A DNA stretch of 64,000 bases from Parvularcula lutaonensis (GTDB taxonomy: Bacteria > Pseudomonadota > Alphaproteobacteria > Caulobacterales > Parvularculaceae). The notes under the pieces were generated by a model, which ran no database searches, was not told where the DNA came from, and worked only from the letters and a program-made list of their open reading frames with translations. The stretch covers positions 377,507 to 441,506 of the forward strand of contig NZ_BMXU01000002.1 in NCBI RefSeq assembly GCF_014651915.1, read 5' to 3'. A program made the translations under genes and the position numbers. Positions 9,319 through 18,920 of the stretch are shown in pieces (position 1 is the stretch's first letter; the number at the start of each line of letters is the position of its first letter).

Positions 9319-10851
9319 TTATGCATAGGCGACCTGGCCGCCGGGGAGGGGGATCGCGTCCTCCTCCGTCCGCCGCCGGGCGCGCTCGGCGATGGTAATC
9401 CGGGCATAGGCGACGTTGAGACCGATCAGCATCCAGCCGATTTCGTCGGCAAAGGAGCGCTTTGACGTCGTCGCATAGGACAACGAGTAGGTCATCAATG
9501 CCGCAGCAAGGCTGCCGCCGATCAGCCGCCACTCGCGATCCTTGGCGTCGTCGACTTTGCGCGCGAGGCTGAGATTGGCGAAGACCGGCCGCAGGTGTGC
9601 CCAGATGTAGATCAGTGCGAAGGGCACGCCGTAGGTCATGGCCTGGCGCAGATAGTCGTTGACGACGTCGATGATACCCTCGCCCTGCCGCATCTGCTGC
9701 ATCCAGGGGGTCTCATCGAAGTCCGGATTGCCGAAGAGCGGCCAGCGCTTGATGACCTCCCACGACGCATCCATCAGCCGCTGCCGGTAGGTGACTTCGC
9801 CGACGCCCTCGGTGCCGATGAATGGCAGGTAAGCCAGGAACTCGCGCCCCGGTCCTGTAAAGGAGAAGACGAGGAGGCCCAGCGCTCCCGCTGCGAAGAG
9901 CAGGAAGAAGCTCTTCATGGGATTGGGCCGTGTCAGGATGAAGACCGGCATCGCCGCGACGAGGGCGATGATCGGTCCGCGAGAGCCTGTGACAAACCAC
10001 GCGGCGATGAAGCCGACGACGATGGCGACGCGCAGCATCGTCTTTTCGATCTTGGCGATCGCGAAAGCGGCCGCGATGAGCGCCACCATGAGGGTGGTTC
10101 CAAGGTCGGCATAGGCCCCGCCGAAGAGTCCGGCCACGCGCAGGCGTCCCGCGCGCGCCTTGTAGCGGATGAAGGTGTCAAAAAGCCGCGTGTCCTGGGT
10201 GGCGAAGAAATCCCAGTTGATCACCGAAGAGACGATCCCCACCGCCCCGGCGAGGATCGCGGCGGCAATGAAAGCCGTCAGAACCCGTTTCAGGTGCTCC
10301 CGCGACTGCACACCGCGACTGAACGCGTAATAGATACCGAGCACCTTGATGCCATTGACGAAGGTGCCGCGCAGCGCATCGGTGAAGGTCGTCGAGCGCC
10401 AGGTCAGCGCAAGGATGAACAGGAGGACGATCACCATCGCAAAGTCGACGGAGCCGAGGCCCTTCAGGGGTGACCGGCTGAAATATTTGAGCGCCACGGG
10501 CGTCAGCAGGATCATCGCGACGAGGAAGGCGAAGTTGATCCTGAGAAGGTAGTTCACCGCGGGGAGGTCGCCGAAAAGGAACAGTCCCGGCGGCAGGAGG
10601 ATCAGGAAGAACGCCCCGGCTTCAAGCCTGTCGAAATTGCGCGCGACGACCAACAGGAAGACGACGGCGAGGATCGAGAACACCAGCGGGTTTGGCGACA
10701 GGAAATAGATCGCCACCAGCACAGCCCAGTAGCCGAAGAATTTCCGCACGTCGGCGGGCGGCATCAGCTGCTTGAAGAAGGTCATCAGCACGAATGCCGC
10801 GCCGCCACAGGCGACGAGGGCATAAAAGAGGCTGACAAGGGAAAGCTTCAC
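9319..10851 (-). CDS. O-antigen ligase / Wzy-like polymerase family protein
   Basis: A 510-residue protein with about 12 membrane spans and a large periplasmic loop that contains FIGTEGVGEVTYRQRLMDAS, as in the O-antigen ligase (WaaL/Wzy/PelE-like) superfamily. A VTGSRGPIIALV motif sits before the loop. The family transfers or polymerises lipid-linked glycans at the periplasmic face. Sequence alone cannot separate ligase from polymerase. It is the first gene of a pair with the flippase, with a nine-base gap. The C-terminal 25 residues are basic and then polar, consistent with a cytoplasmic tail. Confidence 0.82.
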   Translation of the reverse strand: MKLSLVSLFYALVACGGAAFVLMTFFKQLMPPADVRKFFGYWAVLVAIYFLSPNPLVFSILAVVFLLVVARNFDRLEAGAFFLILLPPGLFLFGDLPAVNYLLRINFAFLVAMILLTPVALKYFSRSPLKGLGSVDFAMVIVLLFILALTWRSTTFTDALRGTFVNGIKVLGIYYAFSRGVQSREHLKRVLTAFIAAAILAGAVGIVSSVINWDFFATQDTRLFDTFIRYKARAGRLRVAGLFGGAYADLGTTLMVALIAAAFAIAKIEKTMLRVAIVVGFIAAWFVTGSRGPIIALVAAMPVFILTRPNPMKSFFLLFAAGALGLLVFSFTGPGREFLAYLPFIGTEGVGEVTYRQRLMDASWEVIKRWPLFGNPDFDETPWMQQMRQGEGIIDVVNDYLRQAMTYGVPFALIYIWAHLRPVFANLSLARKVDDAKDREWRLIGGSLAAALMTYSLSYATTSKRSFADEIGWMLIGLNVAYARITIAERARRRTEEDAIPLPGGQVAYA

Positions 10852-10949
10852 GTTTGATCCCTGCTTTCGGCTCCTGAAGCCCCAGCTTCCGGGGCGAACA
10901 GCGCATACGCGCGGGCGTTCGCCGGGCCCCTGGTTTTCACGCGCGCCTT

Positions 10950-11624
10950 CTAGCCACCTGCGAGTACGTGGTCAGCGACGAAGGCATTGCTCCGCCGTTC
11001 TTCGCCGAATGTGCTTAAAGGCCCGTGACCGGGAACGAAGCGGGTATCATTGCCGAGCGGCCAGAGCTTTTCGGTGATCGACCTGATCAGGGTCGCATGG
11101 TCGCCGCGGGGGAAATCCGTGCGGCCAATCGAACCCTTGAACAGAACGTCGCCGACAAAGGCGAGCCTGGCATCCTTCTGGTGGAAGATGACATGACCGG
11201 GCGTGTGGCCGGGCGTGAAATAGACATCGAAGACCACGCCGCCGATCTCCACCGTGTCGCCGTCATCGAGCCATCGGTCGGGCACGACATTCTCGCCTTC
11301 ATTCCCGATGCCGAAACGCTTCGACTGCTCGGCGATCTGGGAGAGCCAGAAGACCTCTTCCTCATGGGCCCCTTCAATCGGCGCGCCCGTGCGGCGCTTG
11401 AGTTCCATTGCGCCGGACGCGTGGTCGAGATGGCCATGGGTCAGCCAGATCTTCTTGATCGTGGCGTCCATGGCCTTGGCGGCCTCTTCGATCCTGTCCA
11501 CTTCGCCGCCCGGGTCGATCACGGCGGCGTCGCCATTGGCGGCCCGGATGATCGAGCAGTTCTGTTGGAACGGCGTGACGGGGACGATCTGGACTTGGAA
11601 CGGTGGTTCTTGGGTCATGCGCAC
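10950..11624 (-). CDS. MBL-fold metallo-hydrolase (glyoxalase II-like)
   Basis: A 224-residue metallo-beta-lactamase-fold enzyme. The metal-binding motif THGHLDHASG (HxHxDH) is at about residues 62-71, GHTPGHVIFH supplies a further His near residue 140, and FVPGHGPLSTFGEER near the C-terminus gives the last one. The short length without the glyoxalase II C-terminal domain fits the YcbL/GloB-like subgroup, whose substrates vary (S-lactoylglutathione, persulfides or others). It reads away from clc on the same strand as its neighbours but is separated by 107 bases from the MmcQ-type gene. Confidence 0.88.
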   Translation of the reverse strand: MRMTQEPPFQVQIVPVTPFQQNCSIIRAANGDAAVIDPGGEVDRIEEAAKAMDATIKKIWLTHGHLDHASGAMELKRRTGAPIEGAHEEEVFWLSQIAEQSKRFGIGNEGENVVPDRWLDDGDTVEIGGVVFDVYFTPGHTPGHVIFHQKDARLAFVGDVLFKGSIGRTDFPRGDHATLIRSITEKLWPLGNDTRFVPGHGPLSTFGEERRSNAFVADHVLAGG

Positions 11625-11731
11625 TGGCTAGCCCCCTCCAGCCATGGGTGAAAAGGGGGGTGAACGATTTTCGGCTGCCCTTGCGTGTCAGGTCCTCCAT
11701 GAATCCGGCCGGCCCTAATGGGCGGGCGGCA

Positions 11732-12127
11732 CTAGTTCCTGTCGGCCTGTTCTTCTTTCCATTTCTTGAGGAAGCGCTTGGGCGCCATCCATTCCCAGGT
11801 TTTCTGCAGGTAGCGTTTCGTCCATTCGGGGTCGAACGCGTTCTTCCTTATCAGGACCAGGTCATGGCGCTGGTAATGCGGGGTGACGAAGAACACGTCA
11901 GCAGCGCCCTCGATAAGCAGGTCGCGTTCGCCGGGTATGGTTTTCAGCACCGGGCAATCCTCTGCCGGGCTCCAGAAAACCCAGAGTTTTCCGTGCGCCT
12001 TGATTGTCGGCTGGCCCCAGCTTGTCGTCTCTTCGACACGAGGAAGACCGAGGCCGAGCGCCAGCGCGCGCAGCTGCTCCCAATCGACCGTTCCCATCTT
12101 GCCATTGTCGCTCTTTCGAGCCTCCAT
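11732..12127 (-). CDS. MmcQ/YjbR family protein
   Basis: A 131-residue protein with the MmcQ/YjbR fold signature: LPRVEETTSWGQPTIKAHGKLW at about residues 28-49, then the central WSPAEDCPVLKT, and a closing region WEWMAPKRFLKKW. The family is described as CyaY-like in fold with possible DNA binding, but no function is settled. It lies 14 bases after the clc stop on the same strand and is probably co-transcribed with it. The first nine residues are poorly conserved in character, so a start at the Met of GTVDWEQL (residue 11) is possible. Confidence 0.82.
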   Translation of the reverse strand: MEARKSDNGKMGTVDWEQLRALALGLGLPRVEETTSWGQPTIKAHGKLWVFWSPAEDCPVLKTIPGERDLLIEGAADVFFVTPHYQRHDLVLIRKNAFDPEWTKRYLQKTWEWMAPKRFLKKWKEEQADRN

Positions 12128-12141
12128 ACCAAGCTGGAACC

Positions 12142-13782
12142 TCAGCGATGGTGCTCGATCAGGCTCTCGACCAAGGCCTTGTTGTAGATCTTGAGCGCCC
12201 GACTTTCCGTCAGGATACCCACCAGGGTGTTGTCGGTCCTCGTCTTGGTGACGGGCATGGCGTCGACGTCGAGCTTGGCCATCACCGCGAGGGCCTCGCC
12301 CAGGGTCTGGTTCGCGCCGAGGCGTTCGACGCCTTCCTCGAGCGGCATCGCATCCTTGGGAACGGGGCGCATGACGTCCCGTACACGGATCGTCTGGAGA
12401 ATGACGCCTTGCGGCCCCTCGGATAGGTCATAGCCCCGCTGGTTGAGCTGGTAGTGGAACCAGCTCGATCCGAAGAAGATCTGCGTCAGGACCGTTGCGA
12501 TGCCGACGGCGATCATCAGTGCTGCCGTCATGGTGTAGTCGCCGGTCAGCTCGAAGATGATCAGTGTCGTCGAGATCGGCGCGCCGATAATGGCGCCTGA
12601 AACTGCGCCCATGCCGATCATGGCAAAGAACGCAGGCGACGCGACGAGATTGCCGAAGGCCAGGTTCATCACGATCCCGAACGCTGCCCCGGACATGGCA
12701 CCGAGATAGATCCCGCCGGAGAAGACGCCTTGGCCGAAACGGCACGAGAGGCAGAGAACGATCGCGAATATCTTCACGACAAGGAGGATTACGAGAAGCG
12801 AAAAGCTGTAGCTGCCTGCGATCGCTTCGGAGGTGGCCTGATAGCCGTAGCCCAGGACCTCCGGAAAAAAGATTCCGATCCCACCCATGCCTATGCCCGC
12901 AACGACGGGAAGGACGGCGGGCGGCAGGTGGAGTCTCGAGACGGCCCAACGGGTCGAAGAACGCCCCCACGCAGCCACCACGAGGAAGGCAATCGAGACG
13001 ATCCCGCAGATGATGCCGAGGGACCCGCCGAGCGCGAGATCGAGCGGCGCCGCGCCGCCATACTCGGGTATGACGAAGCGGTGGAGGTCTCCGAGATGAT
13101 AGCGGGCGATCAACGTGGCGATGATCGAGGAAAGGGCAATCGGCGCGAAGATCGACAGGGCATAGTTCGACAGGACCACTTCGAGAGCGAAGAGAACCCC
13201 CGCGATTGGCGCGTTGAAGGCTGCCGACACCGCCGCCGCCGCCGCGCAGCCGAGCAGCGTGCGGCTGTCCTTGGCGGAGAGGCCGAACTGCTTTGACAGG
13301 AAGACGGAAATCGACCCGCCGAGAAGGACAGCGGGTCCCTCCCGTCCCGCGCTCGACCCTGACCCGAGAGCCAGGGCACAAACGGCCGTGTTGACGAGTC
13401 CACCGCGCAGGGTGATGGCTCCCGGTGGTCTCGCCCGCGCCTCAATGACCTCCGCCACGCCTTGGCAGCGGAAGTCAGGGATCCAGCCCGAGCGCCGCGA
13501 CCACCAAAGCAGGAAGCCGACGATGGTTCCGCCAATGGCTGGCACGAGGAAGGCGCGCAGCGGGCTGAGCGCCCGGGCCCCTTCGGCCAGCATCGAGCCG
13601 GGCTCTCCATAGGCGACTTCCGTGATCCACTCGATGGCGAGGATGAAGCCGATGACCCCGTAAGCCGTCAGCACACCGAGCACAGCGGCAAGGCCCCAGA
13701 CTTTGAGCTTGGTCAGGGTGGCCGCTCGTTCCGCGGACTGCTTGAGCCAGGACCGGATCTGGATGTGGGGTGCGAAAGACAT
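12142..13782 (-). CDS. ClC-family anion channel/transporter with CBS domains
   Basis: A 546-residue membrane protein of the ClC family. The GREGP motif carries the external gating Glu at residue 149. The transmembrane domain runs to about residue 440 and contains GQGVFSGGIYLGA in place of the usual GxFxP. A C-terminal CBS region (from about residue 465) includes TIRVRDVMRPVPKD and TLGEALAVMAKLDVDAMPV. By eye, the internal proton glutamate (E. coli Glu203) is Val202 here, in FALEVVLSNY, and the anion-binding Ser107 position is Gln107 in CQGVAE. A start seven codons upstream (13803) is also possible; I chose the ATG before SFAPHIQ. Cl-, F- or another anion could be the substrate. Confidence 0.9.
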   Translation of the reverse strand: MSFAPHIQIRSWLKQSAERAATLTKLKVWGLAAVLGVLTAYGVIGFILAIEWITEVAYGEPGSMLAEGARALSPLRAFLVPAIGGTIVGFLLWWSRRSGWIPDFRCQGVAEVIEARARPPGAITLRGGLVNTAVCALALGSGSSAGREGPAVLLGGSISVFLSKQFGLSAKDSRTLLGCAAAAAVSAAFNAPIAGVLFALEVVLSNYALSIFAPIALSSIIATLIARYHLGDLHRFVIPEYGGAAPLDLALGGSLGIICGIVSIAFLVVAAWGRSSTRWAVSRLHLPPAVLPVVAGIGMGGIGIFFPEVLGYGYQATSEAIAGSYSFSLLVILLVVKIFAIVLCLSCRFGQGVFSGGIYLGAMSGAAFGIVMNLAFGNLVASPAFFAMIGMGAVSGAIIGAPISTTLIIFELTGDYTMTAALMIAVGIATVLTQIFFGSSWFHYQLNQRGYDLSEGPQGVILQTIRVRDVMRPVPKDAMPLEEGVERLGANQTLGEALAVMAKLDVDAMPVTKTRTDNTLVGILTESRALKIYNKALVESLIEHHR

Positions 13783-13950
13783 CGTGGAACCCGGCGCTAA
13801 CACCCTTCGCAGCAGGTGTCAGCGGGGTTCCGAGCCAAGTGGTGGGTAAATCCGGGAAATTTAGCGGAAAGTCTTCTCAGGGCACTTCCTCGTCTTGCGC
13901 TAAGTCGCCACAGGAAAGAGGATTACAGCATTGAATCGGGGCAATCGATC

Positions 13951-14586
13951 ATGACAAAAACCACCCTTCTGGCCGCGGCGGCTGCCGCTGGCCTCGCGCT
14001 CTCGGCTGCGCACGCGCAGGACGAAGCCTTCAAGCCTTCGACCTATTATTCGATGGGCGTTGGCGCCTTCTCGCTCGCATCAGACGATGTGGAGTATCCG
14101 AACGGCGCAACGACCACCAACGAAGTCAGCACACGGACGTCGCTGTTCCTTGCCGTTGGCCGCCGCATGAGCGAGCAGTTCTCCCTGGAAGGCGAGGTCG
14201 GCGTCTATACCGCGAAGTGGGATGGCTTCTCGAACGGTGCGATCAGCTTCTATTGCCCGTCGGGCGAGGACTGCATCGACCAGATCATCCGCACCACGGC
14301 ACTGACCATGAACGCGGTCTATTCGGCGCCCGCTGATGCGCAGGTCCGCCCTTATGCAGGCATCGGGGCCGGACTGATGATTACGAGCTACAACCTCGAG
14401 GACGTCGACAATGACACGGGCTTCGGTTTCATCGGCAAGGCCGGGGCCGACGTCAAAGTCGGCTAGACGAGCCGCGTTGGGCTGCAGTACAATTACCTCG
14501 CCTCACCGGAAGTCGAGTTCAATGACAGCGTCACCTTCGAGACGAGCGGTCACTCGGTGATGCTGACATTCACGGCTGGTTTCTAA
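13951..14586 (+). pseudogene. Outer-membrane beta-barrel protein interrupted by an amber codon
   Basis: Starts at ATG 13951 with a good signal peptide ending in SAAHAQ at about residue 23. The mature part alternates as in a small OmpA/Opa-like barrel: SMGVGAFSLAS, STRTSLFLAVGRRMSEQFSLE, ALTMNAVYS, VRPYAGIGAGLMITSYN. A TAG at 14464-14466 stops it after KAGADVKVG. Reading on in the same frame gives TSRVGLQYNYLASPEVEF and a proper barrel C-terminus, HSVMLTFTAGF, ending at TAA 14584-14586. The last two strands are thus cut off by one base. It may be a recent pseudogene, a read-through case or a sequence error. Residues before the ATG are not coherent. Confidence 0.85.
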
Positions 14587-14610
14587 GCCGGTTCAGCCAT
14601 CCGCACTGCG

Positions 14611-14645
14611 GCCCCGCTTCCTCTATCGGGGGAGCGGGGCTTTTC
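14611..14645 (+). terminator. Rho-independent terminator after the beta-barrel gene
   Basis: An eight-base stem, GCCCCGCT (14611-14618) pairing with AGCGGGGC (14633-14640), with extra pairs at the top, is followed by TTTTC. It lies 25 bases after the outer-membrane protein stop codon and separates it from cpoB. Confidence 0.85.
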
Positions 14646-14735
14646 TTTGCCCCACGAGCGTTTCTGTCCTCGTTGGAACTACGCAAGCGCCGCGGGCTGT
14701 GTTAACCGCGGCGAGATCATTCCGGAGGGCGTAGA

Positions 14736-15617
14736 ATGAAACGAGTTTTCTGGGGGCTGGGCGCCCTTGCGCTGGCAGTCACGAGCATGCCGGTCGAGGC
14801 CGATGCCCAGGACCGCCGCACGCGTGAGCGGCTGCAACGTATCGAACAACAGCTCCAGGACCTGCAGGGCGTGGTCTTCGGCGAAGACGGCGAGGCGGGC
14901 GCGCCCGTGCGCTTCCAGGGCGCGAACCCTGATGGTGCCGGCGCGCCGACCGTGCTCAGCGCCGATGCCAATGCCGACGTCCTCGTTCGCATCGGTGCCC
15001 TGGAGGCGGAGCTCCAGCGCCTCACCGGCGAGATGGAGCGCCTGAGCTTCCAGATGCGCCAGCAGCAAGAACAGATGCAGCGGCTCGTCAGCCTCGCCTA
15101 TCCCGAATATGAAGGCGATATCGGCCTAGGCGCGCAAAGCGCTCCGAGCGCAGGGATCGAATCCGGCGGCCTCGATCCCGTGGGTGGCCCGGTGGACCTC
15201 GTCAGCGGCACGGAGGGCGCCGTCACGGGCTATGCCAGTGCAGAGACCGCCTATGCTTCTGGCAGGTCGGCACTGCTCGAAGCGCGCTATGCCGATGCCG
15301 AACGCGCTTTCCTTGCCGTGAAGGAAGATTTTCCGGACTCGGAGCGTGCAGGGGACGCGACCTACTATCTTGGCGAGACCTATCTTGCCCAAGGCGACCT
15401 CGGCGCGGCAGCGCGGACCTTCCTCGACTTCATCCGCAACTATCCCGAGAATGACCGGGCGGCCGAAGCGCATCTCAAGCTCGGCCAGGCCTTCGCGCGG
15501 GCGGACAAGACGACCGAGGCCTGCCGCGTCTGGCAACGCGGGTTGCAGCAATACTCCGCCATGGACGCGACGCTCCGGCAACGGATGGTCGCGCTGCGTG
15601 AGGCGACCTGCAACTAA
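14736..15617 (+). CDS. cpoB: Cell division coordinator CpoB (YbgF), Tol-Pal system
   Basis: A 293-residue periplasmic protein. It has a signal peptide (to about residue 23, VEADAQ), an N-terminal coiled coil (RRTRERLQRIEQQLQDLQ and EAELQRLTGEMERLSFQMRQ), a linker, and a C-terminal TPR region (residues 165-290) with repeats such as GDATYYLGETYLAQGDLGAAA. CpoB links peptidoglycan synthesis to Tol-driven outer-membrane constriction. tol and pal genes are usually just upstream in this class, but here the neighbour is a beta-barrel gene, so the tol-pal operon is elsewhere. tilS follows after 14 bases, as in many alphaproteobacteria. Confidence 0.94.
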   Translation: MKRVFWGLGALALAVTSMPVEADAQDRRTRERLQRIEQQLQDLQGVVFGEDGEAGAPVRFQGANPDGAGAPTVLSADANADVLVRIGALEAELQRLTGEMERLSFQMRQQQEQMQRLVSLAYPEYEGDIGLGAQSAPSAGIESGGLDPVGGPVDLVSGTEGAVTGYASAETAYASGRSALLEARYADAERAFLAVKEDFPDSERAGDATYYLGETYLAQGDLGAAARTFLDFIRNYPENDRAAEAHLKLGQAFARADKTTEACRVWQRGLQQYSAMDATLRQRMVALREATCN

Positions 15618-15631
15618 GAGACGACTTCTCT

Positions 15632-16918
15632 TTGGATTGGCCGCTGCCTCCCGGTGAGGCGGCGGCCATTGCCGTTTCTGGAGGCGCGGACAGTTTCGCG
15701 CTCCTCCACTGGGCCTGGAAAGCAGGCCACCCGGTCGTTGCACTGACGGTGGATCACCAGTTGCGCAAGGGCTCCGCCGCCGAGGCGCAGGCGGTCAGGA
15801 CCTTCTGCAGCGAACGGAATATCCCCCACGAGACCCTGATCTGGCGCGGCGAGAAACCGTCGACGGGCATTCAGGCGGCTGCCCGCGAGGCACGCTACCG
15901 CCTCCTCTGCCAAGCCTGCGAGCGCATGGGGATCGAGCATCTCCTCACCGGCCACACCGCTGATGACCAGGCCGAGACCGTCTTCATGCGCCTCCGCCGC
16001 GGCGCGGGCCGGGGCCTCGCCGGGATGCCGGCCGAGCGAAAGATCGCGGCAGGGCCGGGAGAGCTCATCACCCTCCACCGCCCGATGCTCTCCGTGCGGA
16101 GGGCTTTGGCGCGGGCCTATGCGGAGACGCAGGGACTGCCCTTCGTCGATGATCCGTCCAATGAGGACGAGCGGTTTGAGCGGGTTCGGGTGCGAAAGTT
16201 GCTGGCAGAGCTTGAGGACCGGGAGCTGCTCACGGCCGCTGCTCTATGCCAGACTGCCGACAAACACGCAGTGAACCGCTTCGCAGATCTCGAGACCCAA
16301 GTGCACTGGAACATGCCTTACGAAAAGCGGGACGGAGCCTTTGAAGCGGTTCACGCCGATGACGACAACGTCTTGAGGCGAGCACAACGTGCCGTCGGCG
16401 CTATTGGTCCGATCGACCCGGAGGCGATCACCTTCGACGAACCTGTCCTCGACACCCCTGACGTCCGGTTTGGAGCCATGATTGTCGCCGGGGTGCAGAG
16501 CGGTCGCGAGTATGTCGATGTGGTCTATCGCGAACCCGCCGCTCTCCTCGGCCGCGCCGACGGCACCCCCGGCTTCGAACCGATCCCGGCACCGCCCAGC
16601 TCAAAGCACCTCTACGACCGCCGTTTCATCGTCGAGGTCCCCGATGACGCCCCCTCGGGCCTCCATCTCCGCCCGCTCGGCCAGCTTCTGCCGCGGGACA
16701 TCGCCACCTCCACCCTGGCCCGGCAGCGCATCTCCACGCTGCCCAGCCTCGCGGAGGGCAGCGTTTTGACCCATTTACCCGAACAGGCCACGGGTGCTGT
16801 GACGGAAGCGCTCAGCGGTTGGAAGCAATGTGACAGCTTCTTATCTACGGTGAGCGGCACGTTCCGGGCACGCTCGCTGTTGGCTGAGCGTTTCTCCGGG
16901 GACGTGATCAGATATTAA
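15632..16918 (+). CDS. tilS: tRNA(Ile)-lysidine synthase
   Basis: A 428-residue enzyme that converts C34 of the tRNA-Ile CAU anticodon to lysidine. The P-loop SGGADSFALLHW is at about residues 16-27. LLTGHTADDQAETVFMRLRRG at about residues 108-128 is the TilS signature. The C-terminal half is poorly conserved, as usual. I see no ATG near the front; TTG 15632 gives the usual short lead into the P-loop, and the frame stays open into cpoB, so the exact start is uncertain. It sits between cpoB and ftsH, a common alphaproteobacterial order. Confidence 0.93.
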   Translation: MDWPLPPGEAAAIAVSGGADSFALLHWAWKAGHPVVALTVDHQLRKGSAAEAQAVRTFCSERNIPHETLIWRGEKPSTGIQAAAREARYRLLCQACERMGIEHLLTGHTADDQAETVFMRLRRGAGRGLAGMPAERKIAAGPGELITLHRPMLSVRRALARAYAETQGLPFVDDPSNEDERFERVRVRKLLAELEDRELLTAAALCQTADKHAVNRFADLETQVHWNMPYEKRDGAFEAVHADDDNVLRRAQRAVGAIGPIDPEAITFDEPVLDTPDVRFGAMIVAGVQSGREYVDVVYREPAALLGRADGTPGFEPIPAPPSSKHLYDRRFIVEVPDDAPSGLHLRPLGQLLPRDIATSTLARQRISTLPSLAEGSVLTHLPEQATGAVTEALSGWKQCDSFLSTVSGTFRARSLLAERFSGDVIRY

Positions 16919-16965
16919 GTGACAGCGCGTAGACCGATACGCCTGTCTTGAAGGGACAATGCCAT

Positions 16966-18870
16966 ATGAATGGTCGCCATTGGATGGTCTGGGGCTTGAT
17001 GCTCGTCGTCGCCCTGATGCTCATCTACTTCTTCTCGTCCGCGACCCCTGCGCAGAGCGTGACCCAGCTGAGCTACAGCGATTTCCGCACTAAGGTGGAA
17101 GCCGGCAATGTGGAGCAGGCGCGCATCGAACAGGACACCGTGACCGGCGTCCTCGACAACGGCACGCGCTTCGTCGTCAATGTGCCTTCGGGCGCCTCCG
17201 CAGCCGAGCTCCTCTATCAGAGCGACGTCTCGGTGGACGTGATCCCCGAGCAGGAGGCCCCGCTTCTCCTGCAGGTGCTTATCAACCTGCTGCCTGTTCT
17301 CCTCATCCTCGGCATCATTTTCTTCGCCATGCGGCAGATGCAGGCGGGGAGCGGCAAGGCCATGGGCTTCGGCAAGTCCAAGGCGAAGCTCCTGACCGAG
17401 AAACAGGGCCGCGTGACGTTTGATGACGTCGCGGGCATCGACGAAGCCAAGGAAGAGCTCGAGGAGATTGTCGACTACCTGCGCGACCCGATGCGCTTCC
17501 AGCGCCTTGGCGGCAAGATCCCCAAGGGCGCGCTGCTCGTTGGCCCTCCGGGGACCGGCAAGACGCTGCTGGCGCGCGCCATCGCTGGCGAAGCCGGCGT
17601 GCCCTTCTTCACGATCTCCGGTTCGGACTTCGTTGAAATGTTCGTCGGCGTCGGGGCGAGCCGTGTTCGCGACATGTTCGAGCAGGCCAAGAAAAATGCG
17701 CCCTGCATCATTTTCATTGACGAGATCGACGCTGTCGGTCGCAGCCGTGGCGCAGGCCTCGGCGGTGGTAATGACGAGCGCGAGCAGACCCTGAACCAGC
17801 TCCTCGTCGAGATGGACGGCTTCGAGGCCAACGAGGGTATCATCCTCATCGCCGCCACCAACCGTCCGGATGTTCTCGACCCGGCGCTCCTGCGCCCTGG
17901 CCGCTTCGACCGTCAGGTCGTCGTGCCGAACCCGGACCTCGTTGGCCGCGAGAAGATTCTCGGCGTCCATATCAAGAAGGTGCCCCTCGGCCCCGACGTC
18001 AAAATCCGCGACATCGCGCGCGGTACGCCCGGCTTCTCAGGCGCGGACCTCGCCAACCTCGTCAACGAGGCAGCGCTCCTCGCCGCACGCCGCGGCAAGC
18101 GGATCGTGACGAACAAGGAGTTCGAGGACGCGAAAGACAAGATCATGATGGGTGCCGAGCGCCGCTCCACCGTCATGACTGAGGAAGAGAAGGCCCTGAC
18201 CGCCTATCACGAGGCCGGTCACGCCATCGTCGCCCTCAACGTGCCGAAGACCGACCCGGTCCACAAAGCGACGATCATCCCGCGGGGCCGCGCCCTCGGC
18301 ATGGTCATGCAGCTGCCTGAGCGCGATCGCTTCTCGATGTCCAAGATCGAAATGGAGAGCCGGATCGCCATCATGATGGGCGGGCGCGTCGCCGAAGAAC
18401 TGAAATTCGGCAAGGACAACGTCACCTCGGGTGCGTCCTCGGATATCGAGCAGGCGACCAAGCTGGCCCGGGCCATGGTCACGCAATATGGCCTGTCCGA
18501 CAAGCTCGGCCCGATTGCCTATGCCGAGGACGACGGAGAGGTTTTCCTCGGCCAGTCGATCGCGCGTTCGAAATCGATCTCGGGCGACACGGCCAAGGTG
18601 ATCGAGGAAGAAATCAAGCGGATCGTCAATGACGGCTATGAGTATGCCCGCAAGATTCTCGCCGAAACCAATCACGACGATTGGATCACGCTGTCCGAAG
18701 GGCTTCTCGAATACGAAACGCTGACAGGCGAAGAGATCAAGGCGCTCCTGAGGGGCGAGCGGATCAACCGCGACGAGCCGAGCGAGCCGAAAGGCCCGCC
18801 GCCGAGCTCGGTACCAACCGCTGGCCATCGCCATGGCCCGGTCGGTGGCGCAGAACCCCAAGGGGCCTGA
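16966..18870 (+). CDS. ftsH: ATP-dependent zinc metalloprotease FtsH
   Basis: A 634-residue inner-membrane AAA+ protease. Membrane spans lie at about residues 5-23 and 100-121 around a small periplasmic domain. Walker A GPPGTGKT is at 193-200, Walker B is IIFIDEID, and the zinc site HEAGH is at 415-419. It degrades unassembled membrane proteins and regulators such as LpxC or sigma-32 in other bacteria. I chose ATG 16966, which has AAGGGA nine bases upstream, over a TTG six codons earlier. The C-terminus is acidic then proline-rich, with His-Gly pairs. A terminator follows at once. Confidence 0.98.
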   Translation: MNGRHWMVWGLMLVVALMLIYFFSSATPAQSVTQLSYSDFRTKVEAGNVEQARIEQDTVTGVLDNGTRFVVNVPSGASAAELLYQSDVSVDVIPEQEAPLLLQVLINLLPVLLILGIIFFAMRQMQAGSGKAMGFGKSKAKLLTEKQGRVTFDDVAGIDEAKEELEEIVDYLRDPMRFQRLGGKIPKGALLVGPPGTGKTLLARAIAGEAGVPFFTISGSDFVEMFVGVGASRVRDMFEQAKKNAPCIIFIDEIDAVGRSRGAGLGGGNDEREQTLNQLLVEMDGFEANEGIILIAATNRPDVLDPALLRPGRFDRQVVVPNPDLVGREKILGVHIKKVPLGPDVKIRDIARGTPGFSGADLANLVNEAALLAARRGKRIVTNKEFEDAKDKIMMGAERRSTVMTEEEKALTAYHEAGHAIVALNVPKTDPVHKATIIPRGRALGMVMQLPERDRFSMSKIEMESRIAIMMGGRVAEELKFGKDNVTSGASSDIEQATKLARAMVTQYGLSDKLGPIAYAEDDGEVFLGQSIARSKSISGDTAKVIEEEIKRIVNDGYEYARKILAETNHDDWITLSEGLLEYETLTGEEIKALLRGERINRDEPSEPKGPPPSSVPTAGHRHGPVGGAEPQGA

Positions 18871-18893
18871 GCTTCCCCACACCAGTTCTGTTC

Positions 18894-18920
18894 AAGGCCA
18901 GCCCTCGGGCTGGCCTTTTT
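18894..18920 (+). terminator. Rho-independent terminator after ftsH
   Basis: GGCCAGCC (18896-18903) and GGCTGGCC (18908-18915) form an eight-base stem with a CTCG loop, followed by TTTTT and preceded by AA. It ends the cpoB-tilS-ftsH transcript 26 bases after the stop codon. Confidence 0.92.
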
